NCBI GenBank assembly: GCA_023410875.1
Contig: JAEYPH010000019.1
Location: 1 to 64,000, forward strand
DNA length: 64,000 nucleotides
Direction of reading: 5' to 3'
Source of the DNA: Bacillota bacterium
Lineage (GTDB): Bacteria; Bacillota; Clostridia; Christensenellales; UMGS416
Part shown: positions 9,465-17,163 of the stretch, in pieces
How positions within the stretch are numbered: position 1 is the first letter of the stretch
Layout: each line of letters starts with the position of its first letter
Made by a program: the position numbers and the translations under genes
The notes under the pieces: model-generated
The model's input: the letters and a program-made list of their open reading frames with translations, nothing else
The model's database searches: none
Told to the model about the DNA's origin: nothing

Positions 9465-9660
9465 ACCGTATAGTAGCCCTTTCATTGTATGATTTAACCA
9501 TATACACGACGCTTGAAGGCGTGAATATGCCTAGATTATAGCAGATGGATATAGGTTGAAAAGTAAATAAAGTAACTACAATTTTAAATAATATGACATA
9601 CCAAAAGAAAACTGTCGTTATTATGAACCGTTTTTTTAACAATATGATATTGTGATTCGG
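9465..9660 (-). promoter_or_regulatory. AT-rich regulatory region upstream of the URO-D/Opp operon
   Basis: The region between the AraC gene and the first URO-D gene is far more AT-rich than its surroundings. On the minus strand it has a good -10 (TATAAT, 9535-9540) but no recognisable -35. That is what an activator-dependent promoter looks like and fits control by the adjacent AraC protein. No operator sequence could be defined. Confidence 0.4.
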
Positions 9661-10575
9661 TTACTCAGACAGCCTTCTGCGGGATTTCCTGTATTCTGTG
9701 GGGGAGCATTGAAATGCTTTGCGAAAGGCAACCGAAAAGTAGCTTTCAGAATTGAAGCCCAATAGATTGGCGATGCTCTGAATGCTCTCATTGCTGCTGA
9801 TCAGATAATACTGCGCTTTGTTCAGGCGGGCCAGGCTGATGTGCTCGTTGATCGTCATCTGCATCTTCTGCCGGAACAATCTGGATACATAGCCATAGCT
9901 TAAGTGCACATGGTTCGCCACATCGTTTACATCGATGTCCGTTTGGCAATTGTCCGCAATGTAGCGGATGCATCTTTCGACAACGCCTTCCTGATTCTCA
10001 TCCACAGTCTCCAGGTGGCTGCCGGCCGTGCCGTTTTGGCTCATCATCAGTTCCGGCAGCGAGAACAAGAGGCTGATCAGCTCCATTTGCGTTACCAGGT
10101 GAGCGTTTTTATCGGCGTTCACCGCGATGGACAACAGCTTGTTGAGCACAAGAGAATCCGGGTCTTCCCTTACGCTGTTGCAGGAATCGTTCATGCGATG
10201 AATATAGTTGTGAATCCTGAAATTCTGATCCAGGTTCATCTTCGAGTTGCAAAGTTTGTCCTCTTGAATCTTCCAGCGAATCGCAAAACCGATGTGCCAC
10301 TCGCTTCTTTGTGAATGGAGCAAACCGGGTTGCGTGACATAATAGCTCCCCGGAAAAGCGGTGTATCGGACTTTATTCGCGGTAGCCTGGCACTCGCCGT
10401 CCAGTATATAGTGCAGCTCATAAAAATCATGATGATGGGGTCTGCAAGCCCACGGGCGCGTAAAGTCCATAAACATGACGCCCAGAATTTGAATGGAATA
10501 GCCGTTTATGTTCAGATCATACCCGAGCAAAAAGTCCAGTTTGCTGAGCACTTGATACATCCATTCCGGTTTCAT
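9661..10575 (-). CDS. AraC family transcriptional regulator
   Basis: A 304-residue regulator. The N-terminal half carries a cupin-like sensor strand (RPHHHDFYELHYILDGE). The C-terminal hundred residues hold the two AraC helix-turn-helix motifs: DVNDVANHVHLSYGYVSRLFRQKM and SIQSIANLLGFNSESYFSVAFRKAF, followed by CSPTEYRKSRR. The start at 10575 has GAGGTG ten bases upstream; nine earlier codons are not supported. Its position directly before the URO-D/Opp genes suggests it activates them in response to the imported compound. This is inference from synteny. Confidence 0.9.
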   Translation of the reverse strand: MKPEWMYQVLSKLDFLLGYDLNINGYSIQILGVMFMDFTRPWACRPHHHDFYELHYILDGECQATANKVRYTAFPGSYYVTQPGLLHSQRSEWHIGFAIRWKIQEDKLCNSKMNLDQNFRIHNYIHRMNDSCNSVREDPDSLVLNKLLSIAVNADKNAHLVTQMELISLLFSLPELMMSQNGTAGSHLETVDENQEGVVERCIRYIADNCQTDIDVNDVANHVHLSYGYVSRLFRQKMQMTINEHISLARLNKAQYYLISSNESIQSIANLLGFNSESYFSVAFRKAFQCSPTEYRKSRRRLSE

Positions 10576-10610
10576 GGTCCAACTGCACCTCTGCCGAATC
10601 AATACAAGCG

Positions 10611-10619
10611 ATTATATCA
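10611..10619 (-). promoter_or_regulatory. Extended -10 promoter of the AraC gene
   Basis: Reads TGATATAAT on the minus strand, an extended -10 element about 35 bases before the araC-type start codon. No clear -35 is present. It is divergent from the birA promoter. Confidence 0.4.
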
Positions 10620-10650
10620 CAGTCGTCCAAGGACCGCTGACTTTTCCGCC

Positions 10651-10679
10651 TTGACAAGTCTGCGCGCGTCGTGTTATCT
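10651..10679 (+). promoter_or_regulatory. birA promoter
   Basis: TTGACA (10651-10656), a 17-base spacer and TTATCT (10674-10679), about 60 bases before the birA start. Confidence 0.5.
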
Positions 10680-10742
10680 GTTACATGGACCCCTCGGCCC
10701 GTCTGGCGAGCCACAGGGGCAGCGCGAAAGAGGGATTTTTAT

Positions 10743-11717
10743 ATGAAGTCCGAACTGCTCCAATTGCTCCGGGAAAGCAACGACTTTTTGTCCGGCGAAG
10801 CATTAAGTGCCCAACTGGGCGTCACCCGCGCTGCTGTGTGGAAGGCCGTGCAGGCGCTGCGGGAACAGGGCTACGCCATAGACGCCGTACCCAACCGCGG
10901 CTATCGCCTGACGGCCTGTCCTGACGCGCTGACCGAAAATGAAATACTCCCCGGCCTGCAAACCCGCTGGCTGGGCCGGCACCTGTATCACTACACCGAA
11001 GTGGGTTCCACCAACGTGCAGGCGCGCCAGGAGGCCGACCGGGGCGCGCCCGACGGCAGCACCTTCCTGGCCGAGCGGCAGACCGCCGGGCGCGGGCGCT
11101 TGGGCCGCACGTGGGATTCCCCTGCCGGCGAGGGGATCTGGATGAGCCTGCTGCTGCGCCCCCAGGCCGCGCCGCAGGCCATGCTGCCCATCACATTGGT
11201 TACCGGGCTGGCCGTGTGCCGCGCGCTGCGGGCGCAGGCCGGCGTGGACGCCCGCATCAAGTGGCCCAACGACATCGTGGCCGGTGGCAAAAAGGTGTGC
11301 GGCATCCTGACCGAGATGAGCGCCGAGGCCGAGGGCATTCGTCATGTCATCGTGGGCATCGGCGTCAACGTGAACACCGAGCGCTTCCCTGAGGAGCTGC
11401 AAGCCACGGCCACCTCGCTGCGGCTGCTGACCGGCCAGGCGCAGGACCGCAAGGCCCTGGCACAGCGGCTGCTGCTGGAGTGCGAGACTGCCTTTGACAT
11501 GCTGCTCGCTGACGGCTTCGAAGCCATGCGCGAGGATTACCGCTCAATCAGCGCTACATTGGGCCAGCATGTGCAGGCCACCGGCCGTGAAGGTGTCCTC
11601 GAGGGTTTGGCCCGCGACATCACGCCCGGCGGAGATCTGATCATCGACACCGCCGCAGGGTCGGTCACCGTAACCAGCGGCGAGGTGTCGGTACGGGGCA
11701 TCTACGGGTACATCTGA
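10743..11717 (+). CDS. birA: Bifunctional biotin-[acetyl-CoA-carboxylase] ligase / biotin repressor BirA
   Basis: A 324-residue protein. Residues 1-60 are a winged helix-turn-helix (LSAQLGVTRAAVWKAVQALREQGY), so it is the repressor type. The ligase domain has the biotinoyl-AMP loop GRGRLGRTW at 116-124 and the catalytic KWPND at 173-177. The C-terminal SH3-like domain ends GEVSVRGIYGYI. The start at 10743 is preceded by AGAGGG. It attaches biotin to acceptor Lys of carboxylases and, with biotinoyl-AMP bound, represses biotin genes. A BirA operator lies 30 bases downstream, before bioY, which closes the regulatory loop. Confidence 0.95.
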   Translation: MKSELLQLLRESNDFLSGEALSAQLGVTRAAVWKAVQALREQGYAIDAVPNRGYRLTACPDALTENEILPGLQTRWLGRHLYHYTEVGSTNVQARQEADRGAPDGSTFLAERQTAGRGRLGRTWDSPAGEGIWMSLLLRPQAAPQAMLPITLVTGLAVCRALRAQAGVDARIKWPNDIVAGGKKVCGILTEMSAEAEGIRHVIVGIGVNVNTERFPEELQATATSLRLLTGQAQDRKALAQRLLLECETAFDMLLADGFEAMREDYRSISATLGQHVQATGREGVLEGLARDITPGGDLIIDTAAGSVTVTSGEVSVRGIYGYI

Positions 11718-11747
11718 TTTTCTGCCCTACCTTGTTGGTGTTTGGAA

Positions 11748-11801
11748 CCGTAAACCTTATGTTTTAATTTGGTTGACAATTCCATTGCCTTCCTTTACAA
11801 T
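11748..11801 (+). promoter_or_regulatory. BirA operator overlapping the bioY promoter
   Basis: The left half-site CCGTAAACC (11748-11756) and the right half-site GGTTGACAA (11771-11779) form an imperfect dyad with a 14-base spacer, the known architecture of Firmicutes BirA sites. The right half-site contains the -35 TTGACA (11773-11778), followed after exactly 17 bases by -10 TACAAT (11796-11801). Bound BirA would therefore block RNA polymerase directly. Confidence 0.85.
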
Positions 11802-11815
11802 GGGCACATCTCATC

Positions 11816-11982
11816 AAGGGAATCGCTGATAAATGGGGCGTCTGGATTGCGCAGTGGATTTTTTTGTCCTGCAAGGCGGAGGAGGACGCTTATGCCGCAG
11901 AGCATAGGCGGCTGACGATAACGCAGCAGGGCGGAAAAAGACCAAGCAAGTCGGATGCCATGCTTTATTCAGCGCTTCCCTT
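11816..11982. repeat. 167-bp element with terminal inverted repeats in the bioY leader
   Basis: The outer ends AAGGGAATCGCTGATAAA (11816-11833) and TTTATTCAGCGCTTCCCTT (11964-11982) are near-perfect inverted repeats. The interior has further self-complementary blocks and no significant coding frame. The size and ends resemble a miniature inverted-repeat element or a structured intergenic repeat. It lies downstream of the predicted transcription start and upstream of the bioY ribosome binding site, so it would be transcribed into the bioY leader. Confidence 0.6.
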
Positions 11983-11996
11983 AGGAAGGCATTATT

Positions 11997-12572
11997 ATGA
12001 ATCGTAAAACCCCACTCAGAGACTGGATACTGGCGGCGCTGTTCGTCGTGCTGATGGCCGTCAGCGCGCGGATTACGCTGCCCATTCCGCTGGTTCCCAT
12101 CACGTTGCAGTTCACTGTGGTCGCTCTGGCCGGCTTGCTGCTGGGCCCCCGCATGGGTGCAGTGAGCATGGCCGTCTATCTCTTCATGGGCCTGGCAGGG
12201 CTGCCTGTGTTCGCGAGCGGCGGCGGTATCGGCTATGTGCTCTCCCCTTCCATCGGCTATCTAGTGGGTTTCATCCCCGCGGCGGCAATCATCGGCGCGC
12301 TGGCGCGCAAAGCTCCGCGGACGGGACGTAGGCCTGCATTCTGGGCGCTGCTGCTGGCCGTGCTGGCCGGTATGGCCGTGGATTATGTGATAGGCGTGGC
12401 GGGGTTGTATGCGGTGCTGAACCTGGCCAAAGGTACGCCCACGGCGCTGTTGAAGGCATTGCAGACAGGCACGGTGCCCTTCTTGATCGGTGACGGCACC
12501 AAGAGCGTGGTCGCGGCGACGCTGGGGGTTATTTTAATTCCTGTGAAAGAGCGTATCTGGCAGCAACGTTAA
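11997..12572 (+). CDS. bioY: Biotin transporter BioY (ECF S component)
   Basis: A 191-residue, very hydrophobic protein with about six membrane segments. BioY family signatures include ARITLPIPLVPITLQFTVVALAG, the GLAGLPVFASGGGIGYVLSPSIGYLVGF block with its Gly-rich loop, and a C-terminal PFLIGDGTKSVVAATLG. It binds biotin in the membrane and normally works with an ECF energising module, which is not encoded here. AGGAAGG precedes the ATG. Control by BirA is supported by the operator upstream. Confidence 0.95.
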   Translation: MNRKTPLRDWILAALFVVLMAVSARITLPIPLVPITLQFTVVALAGLLLGPRMGAVSMAVYLFMGLAGLPVFASGGGIGYVLSPSIGYLVGFIPAAAIIGALARKAPRTGRRPAFWALLLAVLAGMAVDYVIGVAGLYAVLNLAKGTPTALLKALQTGTVPFLIGDGTKSVVAATLGVILIPVKERIWQQR

Positions 12573-12617
12573 CGCGCTTTCGCCAGCGAATCAAGCGAAC
12601 TTAATACGAGATACAAT

Positions 12618-12658
12618 ATCGCCCGGCGTTTGCATTCGCCGGGCGATTCGTTTTATTT
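12618..12658 (+). terminator. bioY terminator
   Basis: Arms ATCGCCCGGCG and CGCCGGGCGAT (11 bp, loop of 8) are followed by TCGTTTTATTT. It lies between the convergent bioY and L,D-transpeptidase genes and may serve both. Confidence 0.85.
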
Positions 12659-14014
12659 GACCAAAGTTTGCCTGGGTATCAGAGCGAAGCTCCCCTTCCC
12701 CGTGGCCGCGCGGCTGAAGTGCCACCACTCCTTGCTGTAAGGCGCGAAGCCCGCGCTGCCCATGGCGTCCCTCAACAGCTTGCGGTTGGCCGCCTGCTTT
12801 GAGGTCAGGCCGCTGTAGCTATAATGGGAGCGGCTGCCGAAAAAGTCAAAGGTTCCGCCCATATCGATAAACCTACCCGTGGACCAGGAGATCACCGAAA
12901 GATCCACAGTACCGCCGGCGGTATGGGAGGACGTGGCCGATATATACCCGTTGAGCAGCGAGCTCTTGGGAATGTCCGGGTAGTATCGCGCTTTGGTGGA
13001 TTGGTCAGCGTTCTTGGCCCAGGCCACCATGGCCGCCACGGCCTGGGGAGGGCGATAAGCGTCCAAGACGCGGATGCCATACCCCTTGGTCCGCAGCTTG
13101 CCGGCAGCCCGGCTCAGCGCCGCGATGGCGTCCGTGCGCATCACCATCGCCGGCGCGCCATAGCCCGGCAGCTTGGCGCCGGTAAAGTTGTTTGTGGTGG
13201 CATAGCGCAGGTCGGCCTGAGCATCGGGGATGAAGTCGTCCACATACCCCCAGCCTTGAGGAAGGCAAGCGATGCCCCAACTGCGCCCCATAAGGCTCAG
13301 AATTTGCTTCTGGGTGCCCTGCACGAGCACCGGCCGGCGTTCATAGCGCAGCCATCGCAGCGTCTTTACGAGGTTGGCCTCGCTCATAGACGTGCAACCC
13401 AGCGTGCCCACGCCCAAGCCGCGCCATACGTGCAGGAAGATCGCACTTCCTTTGCCCTTGATCCCCTCGTCATTGTAGTGCACAGCCAGGGCGTATTTGT
13501 AGACGGAGATGCGCTGCAGGGCTTCCCCGCTGCCGGTGGCCGACACGCTGCCGCGCACCCAGCGGTTGTAGTAGGGCGACTTCCCGTCGTCCACCCAGCG
13601 GTCCAGGCTGTCGGTGCGGCGGTAGGGCCACGTGACGTCTTGCGGCGCGGCGGCCCAGCCAAAGGCCGTGCCCAGCAGGAAGGCTCCGCTGGGCGATCGG
13701 CCGTCGCCCTCGGCGGCCTTGGATACGCCGTTTTTACCCACGTTGGCGCGCCATGGTCCTGCCGCCACGCGCCACTTGCCCGCGGCCTTTTCCATGAGCC
13801 ACATTGTGGCGCCGGGTCCGTTCTGGTTGTCGGCGCGCACGACGATGGCTTGGCTGCCCTGCCAGCGCTGGGCCAGGCCCGCCGTCACGGCGGCCAGAAA
13901 GGCCGCGTCCGCTGACGCCGCGGCCCGAGCCGACGTGGCCGGCCCCAGCAGCGCCAGCAGCAGAACCGCCGCCAGCACGCCGGCCAAGCGGCGGTGCATC
14001 GGCTGATTGCCCAT
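12653..14014 (-). CDS. Secreted L,D-transpeptidase fused to a VanX-like D,D-dipeptidase
   Basis: A 453-residue protein with an N-terminal signal or anchor (residues 8-32). Residues about 50-235 resemble an L,D-transpeptidase (YkuD fold), with His195 in FLHVWRG and Cys207 in VGTLGCTSM as catalytic pair. Residues about 258-445 are a peptidase M15D/VanX domain: DLRYATTNNFTG, YRPPQA (Arg321), the zinc motif SSHTAGGTVD (His364, Asp371) and EWWHF (Glu429, His432). Both active sites look intact. The start at 14014 is set by TAAGGAGG; the reading frame continues upstream only as a shadow of the DUF2284 gene. It probably remodels peptidoglycan stem peptides outside the membrane. Shares a transcript with the DUF2284 gene. 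Confidence 0.85.
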   Translation of the reverse strand: MGNQPMHRRLAGVLAAVLLLALLGPATSARAAASADAAFLAAVTAGLAQRWQGSQAIVVRADNQNGPGATMWLMEKAAGKWRVAAGPWRANVGKNGVSKAAEGDGRSPSGAFLLGTAFGWAAAPQDVTWPYRRTDSLDRWVDDGKSPYYNRWVRGSVSATGSGEALQRISVYKYALAVHYNDEGIKGKGSAIFLHVWRGLGVGTLGCTSMSEANLVKTLRWLRYERRPVLVQGTQKQILSLMGRSWGIACLPQGWGYVDDFIPDAQADLRYATTNNFTGAKLPGYGAPAMVMRTDAIAALSRAAGKLRTKGYGIRVLDAYRPPQAVAAMVAWAKNADQSTKARYYPDIPKSSLLNGYISATSSHTAGGTVDLSVISWSTGRFIDMGGTFDFFGSRSHYSYSGLTSKQAANRKLLRDAMGSAGFAPYSKEWWHFSRAATGKGSFALIPRQTLVK

Positions 14015-14024
14015 GGTTGCCTCC

Positions 14025-14582
14025 TTACGGTTCGCGGAAGAACACGATACCAACATAGCTGACGGTGGCGCGTCCATTGTTATACTGCAGACCGCAGGCC
14101 ACCAGCGTGTTGTTGACGTCGATGCCGCAGGCTTCCAGCGACACGATGGCGCGCTCGGGCATGCGGCACGGCGCGTCGGGATAGGTGCAGCGCTCGCACA
14201 GGCTGCAGCTGCCGGCGTTGAGTGCCAGCAGGTCCGGCAGGTCAGATTCCCGCAACGCTTCCAGCGCGCGCAAATAGTTCTCCTTGTGCAGCGCGCCGGC
14301 CTTCTGCATGCCCTCGAAATCGAAGGAATCCTCCAGTTGATAGACGGTCTGCACGACGACACCGAAGTCGCGGCTTTCCACCTTGGCGCGCCAATCGGCC
14401 ACCGGCCCCACCGCCGGCGGGCATGTCCAGCATGCATTGTAGTGGCCACATGTGTTCATCGCGCACATGTCACGCAGAGATTCACTGAACACCACGTCGC
14501 CGGTGCGCACGATGGCGCTGTGGGTGGCGCCGGCGTGCAGCGCGGCGTTCATCAGGCTTTGAGAAAGGGTTTCACTGAGCAT
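14025..14582 (-). CDS. DUF2284 Cys-rich metal-binding protein
   Basis: A 185-residue protein with the DUF2284 pattern: an early CAMNTCGHYNACWTCPP cluster (residues 31-46), then GSCSLCERCTYPDAPCR, and a final ACGLQYNNGRATVSYVG strand. The eight or so ordered cysteines suggest an iron-sulfur or other metal site; function unknown. GAGGT lies five bases before the ATG at 14582. It ends 11 bases before the L,D-transpeptidase gene, so the two are probably co-transcribed. Confidence 0.85.
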   Translation of the reverse strand: MLSETLSQSLMNAALHAGATHSAIVRTGDVVFSESLRDMCAMNTCGHYNACWTCPPAVGPVADWRAKVESRDFGVVVQTVYQLEDSFDFEGMQKAGALHKENYLRALEALRESDLPDLLALNAGSCSLCERCTYPDAPCRMPERAIVSLEACGIDVNNTLVACGLQYNNGRATVSYVGIVFFREP

Positions 14583-14633
14583 GTTCGACCTCATGTAACT
14601 GAATATGCGCATAGTATACCATATCCTGCGTAA

Positions 14634-14665
14634 GCGCACAAAAACAGCCGGCGCGCTGCGCCGGC
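14634..14665 (-). terminator. Intrinsic terminator
   Basis: On the minus strand arms GCCGGCGC and GCGCCGGC with a three-base loop are followed by TGTTTTTGTGC. It lies upstream of the DUF2284 gene, so it ends whatever is transcribed from the 14.7-14.9 kb gap. Confidence 0.6.
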
Positions 14666-14909
14666 CCCTCGCCACCGACGCTGTTGCGTCGTCGGCGATT
14701 TTAGACACCTTGTCATGGCTGCCGTTTATCGCCCGCCGCACAGGTCGCCGGGCGATATCTTCGCTCTCAACTCATATTTCGTTTACAAGAGACGACCGCG
14801 TGTGGGCGAGTATTTAGTGCCTGCCTTTAGCTTGGTTTTTGTTTCCTCCCGCCGGATAAACCGTCGGTCGGCTTCATGCCGTTCTTTGCACATCAGATTC
14901 TACATAAAC

Positions 14910-14938
14910 TGACAGCCGGCGCGCTGCGCCGGCTGTCA
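14910..14938 (-). terminator. mltG operon terminator
   Basis: A perfect 13-bp stem TGACAGCCGGCGC/GCGCCGGCTGTCA with a three-base loop, 22 bases beyond the mltG stop, followed on the minus strand by GTTTATG. A weak U-tract but a very stable stem. Confidence 0.6.
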
Positions 14939-14959
14939 TGGAGAGCGGTTTCTTTCGAG

Positions 14960-16234
14960 TTAATTGCCGGTATCAGCGCCGTCGCCTTCTGCATCAGGGG
15001 TGGCATCTGGATCGGGCGTGGCGGACTGCTGATTCTTCTGCTCCTCCTGCCATGCCTTCAAACGATCAAAATACGTTTGTGCGTCCTTCTGGTGCTCCTT
15101 GAGCGTCTTGTTGTAGACCAACCGGCCATCCTTGGGATCACCCACGACGAAGTAGTAATACTTTTCGTCCATGATCCTCGCATCGGGATGCAGCGCCGCC
15201 TTGAGCGCCGCGTCGCCGGGGTTCGTGATGGGCCCCAGCGGCAAGCCCTTGTGCTTGTAGGTGTTATAGAGCGACGGGTTGGCCCGATCGTTTGCGTCGA
15301 CAGTGAGTTTGTTGGCGTGGATTGCATAAAGCACAGTGACGTCGGACTCCAACCTCTGGCCGATCTTCAGGCGGTTGTGGAACACCGCCGACGCGCCGGC
15401 GTGGTCCACTGGCAGGCTCTCCCGCTGGATCATCGACGCCAGCGTTGCGACCTCGTCTATCGTCATCTTGAGCTCCTTGGCGCGGGCACGGTACTGCGCG
15501 CCCATGATGACGTTGAACTTGGCCAGCATCTTGTTGATGATCTCTTCCTCGGTGGCGTTCACGTAGATCTCATACTTGGCCGGGAACAGATACCCCTCCA
15601 GCGCGTAGTGGCGCTGGCTGAAGTTCTTGGACGCGCGGACTTCCTTGACGAAATCGTACTGGGCGAACTTCTCGCCGGTCTTGCACAGCGCCAGGAAATT
15701 GGCGCTGTCCTTGAGGATGCCGTCTTTGACAAGGATGTTGGCGATCTGCTCTACGGTGCTGCCCTCGGGAATGGTGAAGCCTGTCACGCGCAAGTTCTCG
15801 TCGCCGCGCATCAGGCTGTCGGCAATTTCGGACATGCTCATCGTGTCATTGAAGATGTAAGTGCCGGCCTTGAGCTTGTCGGCAAATCCGGAAAAATCCA
15901 GATAATACTTAAATACCGTGGCGTTGCGGATGAGGCCCTTCTCCTCCAGCAGATCCGAAATGCCGGACAGCGACGAACCGCGGGCGATGATGACCTGCAC
16001 CGGCGGTTGGCTGCCGTCGCCGGGCGGCGATATGAAATGGCTTTGCACATATTGCGCGCCGTACAGGCACACAGCGCCCGCGATGAGCAGGGCGCACAGC
16101 AGAATCAGCGCGGCGCGCAGCACGCTCCATGTGCCAAAAAGGCCGTTGCGCGTGGCCTTGCCCCAATTGATCTCTTGGTTTGCGAGCTCCTCCGAAGGCA
16201 TTGCGTGCCTTGGGACGAGGTTCCTTTGCTCCAT
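14960..16234 (-). CDS. mltG: Endolytic murein transglycosylase MltG (YceG-like)
   Basis: A 424-residue protein with one N-terminal membrane span (VLRAALILLCALLIAGAVCLYG, after a 35-residue cytoplasmic part), a LysM-like region, and the YceG catalytic domain. The catalytic Glu lies in ATLASMIQRES, and GLPLGPITNPGDAALKAALHP is the family signature. The C-terminus is an acidic low-complexity tail (DPDATPDAEGDGADTGN). MltG cleaves nascent glycan strands and sets their length. Its start is one base beyond the LysO C-terminal gene, making it the last gene of the rnj-lysO-mltG operon. Confidence 0.93.
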   Translation of the reverse strand: MEQRNLVPRHAMPSEELANQEINWGKATRNGLFGTWSVLRAALILLCALLIAGAVCLYGAQYVQSHFISPPGDGSQPPVQVIIARGSSLSGISDLLEEKGLIRNATVFKYYLDFSGFADKLKAGTYIFNDTMSMSEIADSLMRGDENLRVTGFTIPEGSTVEQIANILVKDGILKDSANFLALCKTGEKFAQYDFVKEVRASKNFSQRHYALEGYLFPAKYEIYVNATEEEIINKMLAKFNVIMGAQYRARAKELKMTIDEVATLASMIQRESLPVDHAGASAVFHNRLKIGQRLESDVTVLYAIHANKLTVDANDRANPSLYNTYKHKGLPLGPITNPGDAALKAALHPDARIMDEKYYYFVVGDPKDGRLVYNKTLKEHQKDAQTYFDRLKAWQEEQKNQQSATPDPDATPDAEGDGADTGN

Positions 16235-16235
16235 T

Positions 16236-16841
16236 TTACACTCCGGCTATCGCGAATAGGATGGAAATCACAATAGGTACCATCGTGCTAAGTATAACAC
16301 CACTCAGGAATGATTGTATAGCATAATTGGTTCCGCTTGCCTTTACAACTACTGGCAATGTCGTATCCATGGCTGTGGCGCCTGCGGCGGCAATGCCTGC
16401 CCAAGGGTGGATGATCTTTACAAAGATAGGAATCAACAGCAATGCAAGCACCTCACGGATGATGTTGGAAAGAAATGCCACCGCACCCAACGCCGCGTCA
16501 TGGCCCCCCAACAGCACACCGCTGAGCGAATACCAGCCGAAGCCCGCGCCTACGGCGGCGCTCTGCCATCCGGCCATGCCCAGCGCGCGCCCCGCCGCCC
16601 ACGCGCCCGCCAGGGAGCCCACAATGACCAATGCCGGCAGCACCAGCACATCGGCGCCGATCTCCCTGAGCTTGCGGCGGATGCCACCCTTGCTGCCCAG
16701 GTCCAGCCCAACGAAAAAGAGCATCGCGTACAGCAGCGCCGATATGCCGGCGTCGCAATGGCTGAGCCACGGCGAGCCGCCCAGCAGATGGCCGGCCACA
16801 GCCCCGGCGACCAGGCACAGCGCGATGGAAATCGTGCTCAC
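16236..16841 (-). CDS. lysO: Lysine exporter LysO, C-terminal subunit (split form)
   Basis: A 201-residue polytopic protein. The LysO/DUF340 core is visible: LLYAMLFFVGLDLGSKGGIRRKL, GWYSLSGVLLGG, NIIREVLALLLIPIFVK and AGATAMDTTLPVVVKASG. It starts at a GTG that overlaps the stop of the preceding 107-residue gene (GTGA), with GGGAGGGCGG upstream, so translation is coupled. A longer frame upstream is a shadow. E. coli LysO is one protein of about 300 residues, and the two genes here sum to that length. It exports lysine and toxic analogues. Confidence 0.85.
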   Translation of the reverse strand: MSTISIALCLVAGAVAGHLLGGSPWLSHCDAGISALLYAMLFFVGLDLGSKGGIRRKLREIGADVLVLPALVIVGSLAGAWAAGRALGMAGWQSAAVGAGFGWYSLSGVLLGGHDAALGAVAFLSNIIREVLALLLIPIFVKIIHPWAGIAAAGATAMDTTLPVVVKASGTNYAIQSFLSGVILSTMVPIVISILFAIAGV

Positions 16842-17161
16842 GAGCCGCCCTCCCGCCGCCGGCGCAGCGCCACATACAGCGCCACCAGCGCTACGCTTCC
16901 GGCCACAGCCCCGGCGGCCAGCGCCAGCGCCCGCAGGCCGATGGCGCCGGCCTGCGACAGCAATGCGCTGTCGGAGCCGATCTTTAGGCCCAGCAGCGCC
17001 ACGATGCCATACAGGCACACATTCATGGCGATGGCAATAGGCCGCGGCAGGGCCTGGGGCTTCGCCCCTTCCTGGGCTTCGCCGTTTCCTTTCCAGCGCA
17101 GCAGCACCCGGCCAACGGCAAAGCCTGCTACGAGAAAGGCCATCAGGAGCATGTAAGACAT
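16838..17161 (-). CDS. LysO N-terminal subunit (DUF340-like, split form)
   Basis: A 107-residue protein with three hydrophobic segments (residues 2-20, 41-62, 74-98) and a Gly/Gln-rich cytoplasmic loop. It matches in size and position the N-terminal third of single-chain LysO. Its stop overlaps the GTG of the LysO C-terminal gene, and its start lies three bases after the RNase J stop codon. The ribosome binding site is weak (GTGGAAA), which fits read-through coupling from rnj. Confidence 0.75.
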   Translation of the reverse strand: MSYMLLMAFLVAGFAVGRVLLRWKGNGEAQEGAKPQALPRPIAIAMNVCLYGIVALLGLKIGSDSALLSQAGAIGLRALALAAGAVAGSVALVALYVALRRRREGGS

Positions 17162-17163
17162 GT

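Larger units (their letters stand above)
14583..14959 (-). other. Intergenic region with repeated GC-rich hairpins
   Basis: No gene is seen in this 377-base stretch. The same 22-base palindrome (ACAGCCGGCGC...GCGCCGGC) occurs twice, near 14644-14665 and 14911-14932. Between them are an 8-bp stem ATCGCCCG/CGGGCGAT and a two-part stem TCGCC-CGACGC/GCGTCG-GGCGA. On the minus strand this could be a structured transcript ending at the 14640-14665 terminator, but no convincing promoter was found. Confidence 0.35.

Noticed and set aside
12653..14449. 598-residue extension of the L,D-transpeptidase frame
   Set aside because: The first 145 codons overlap the DUF2284 gene in another frame. A signal peptide and TAAGGAGG place the start at 14014.
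14876..16276. 466-residue plus-strand frame
   Set aside because: Antisense to mltG, which has full catalytic motifs.
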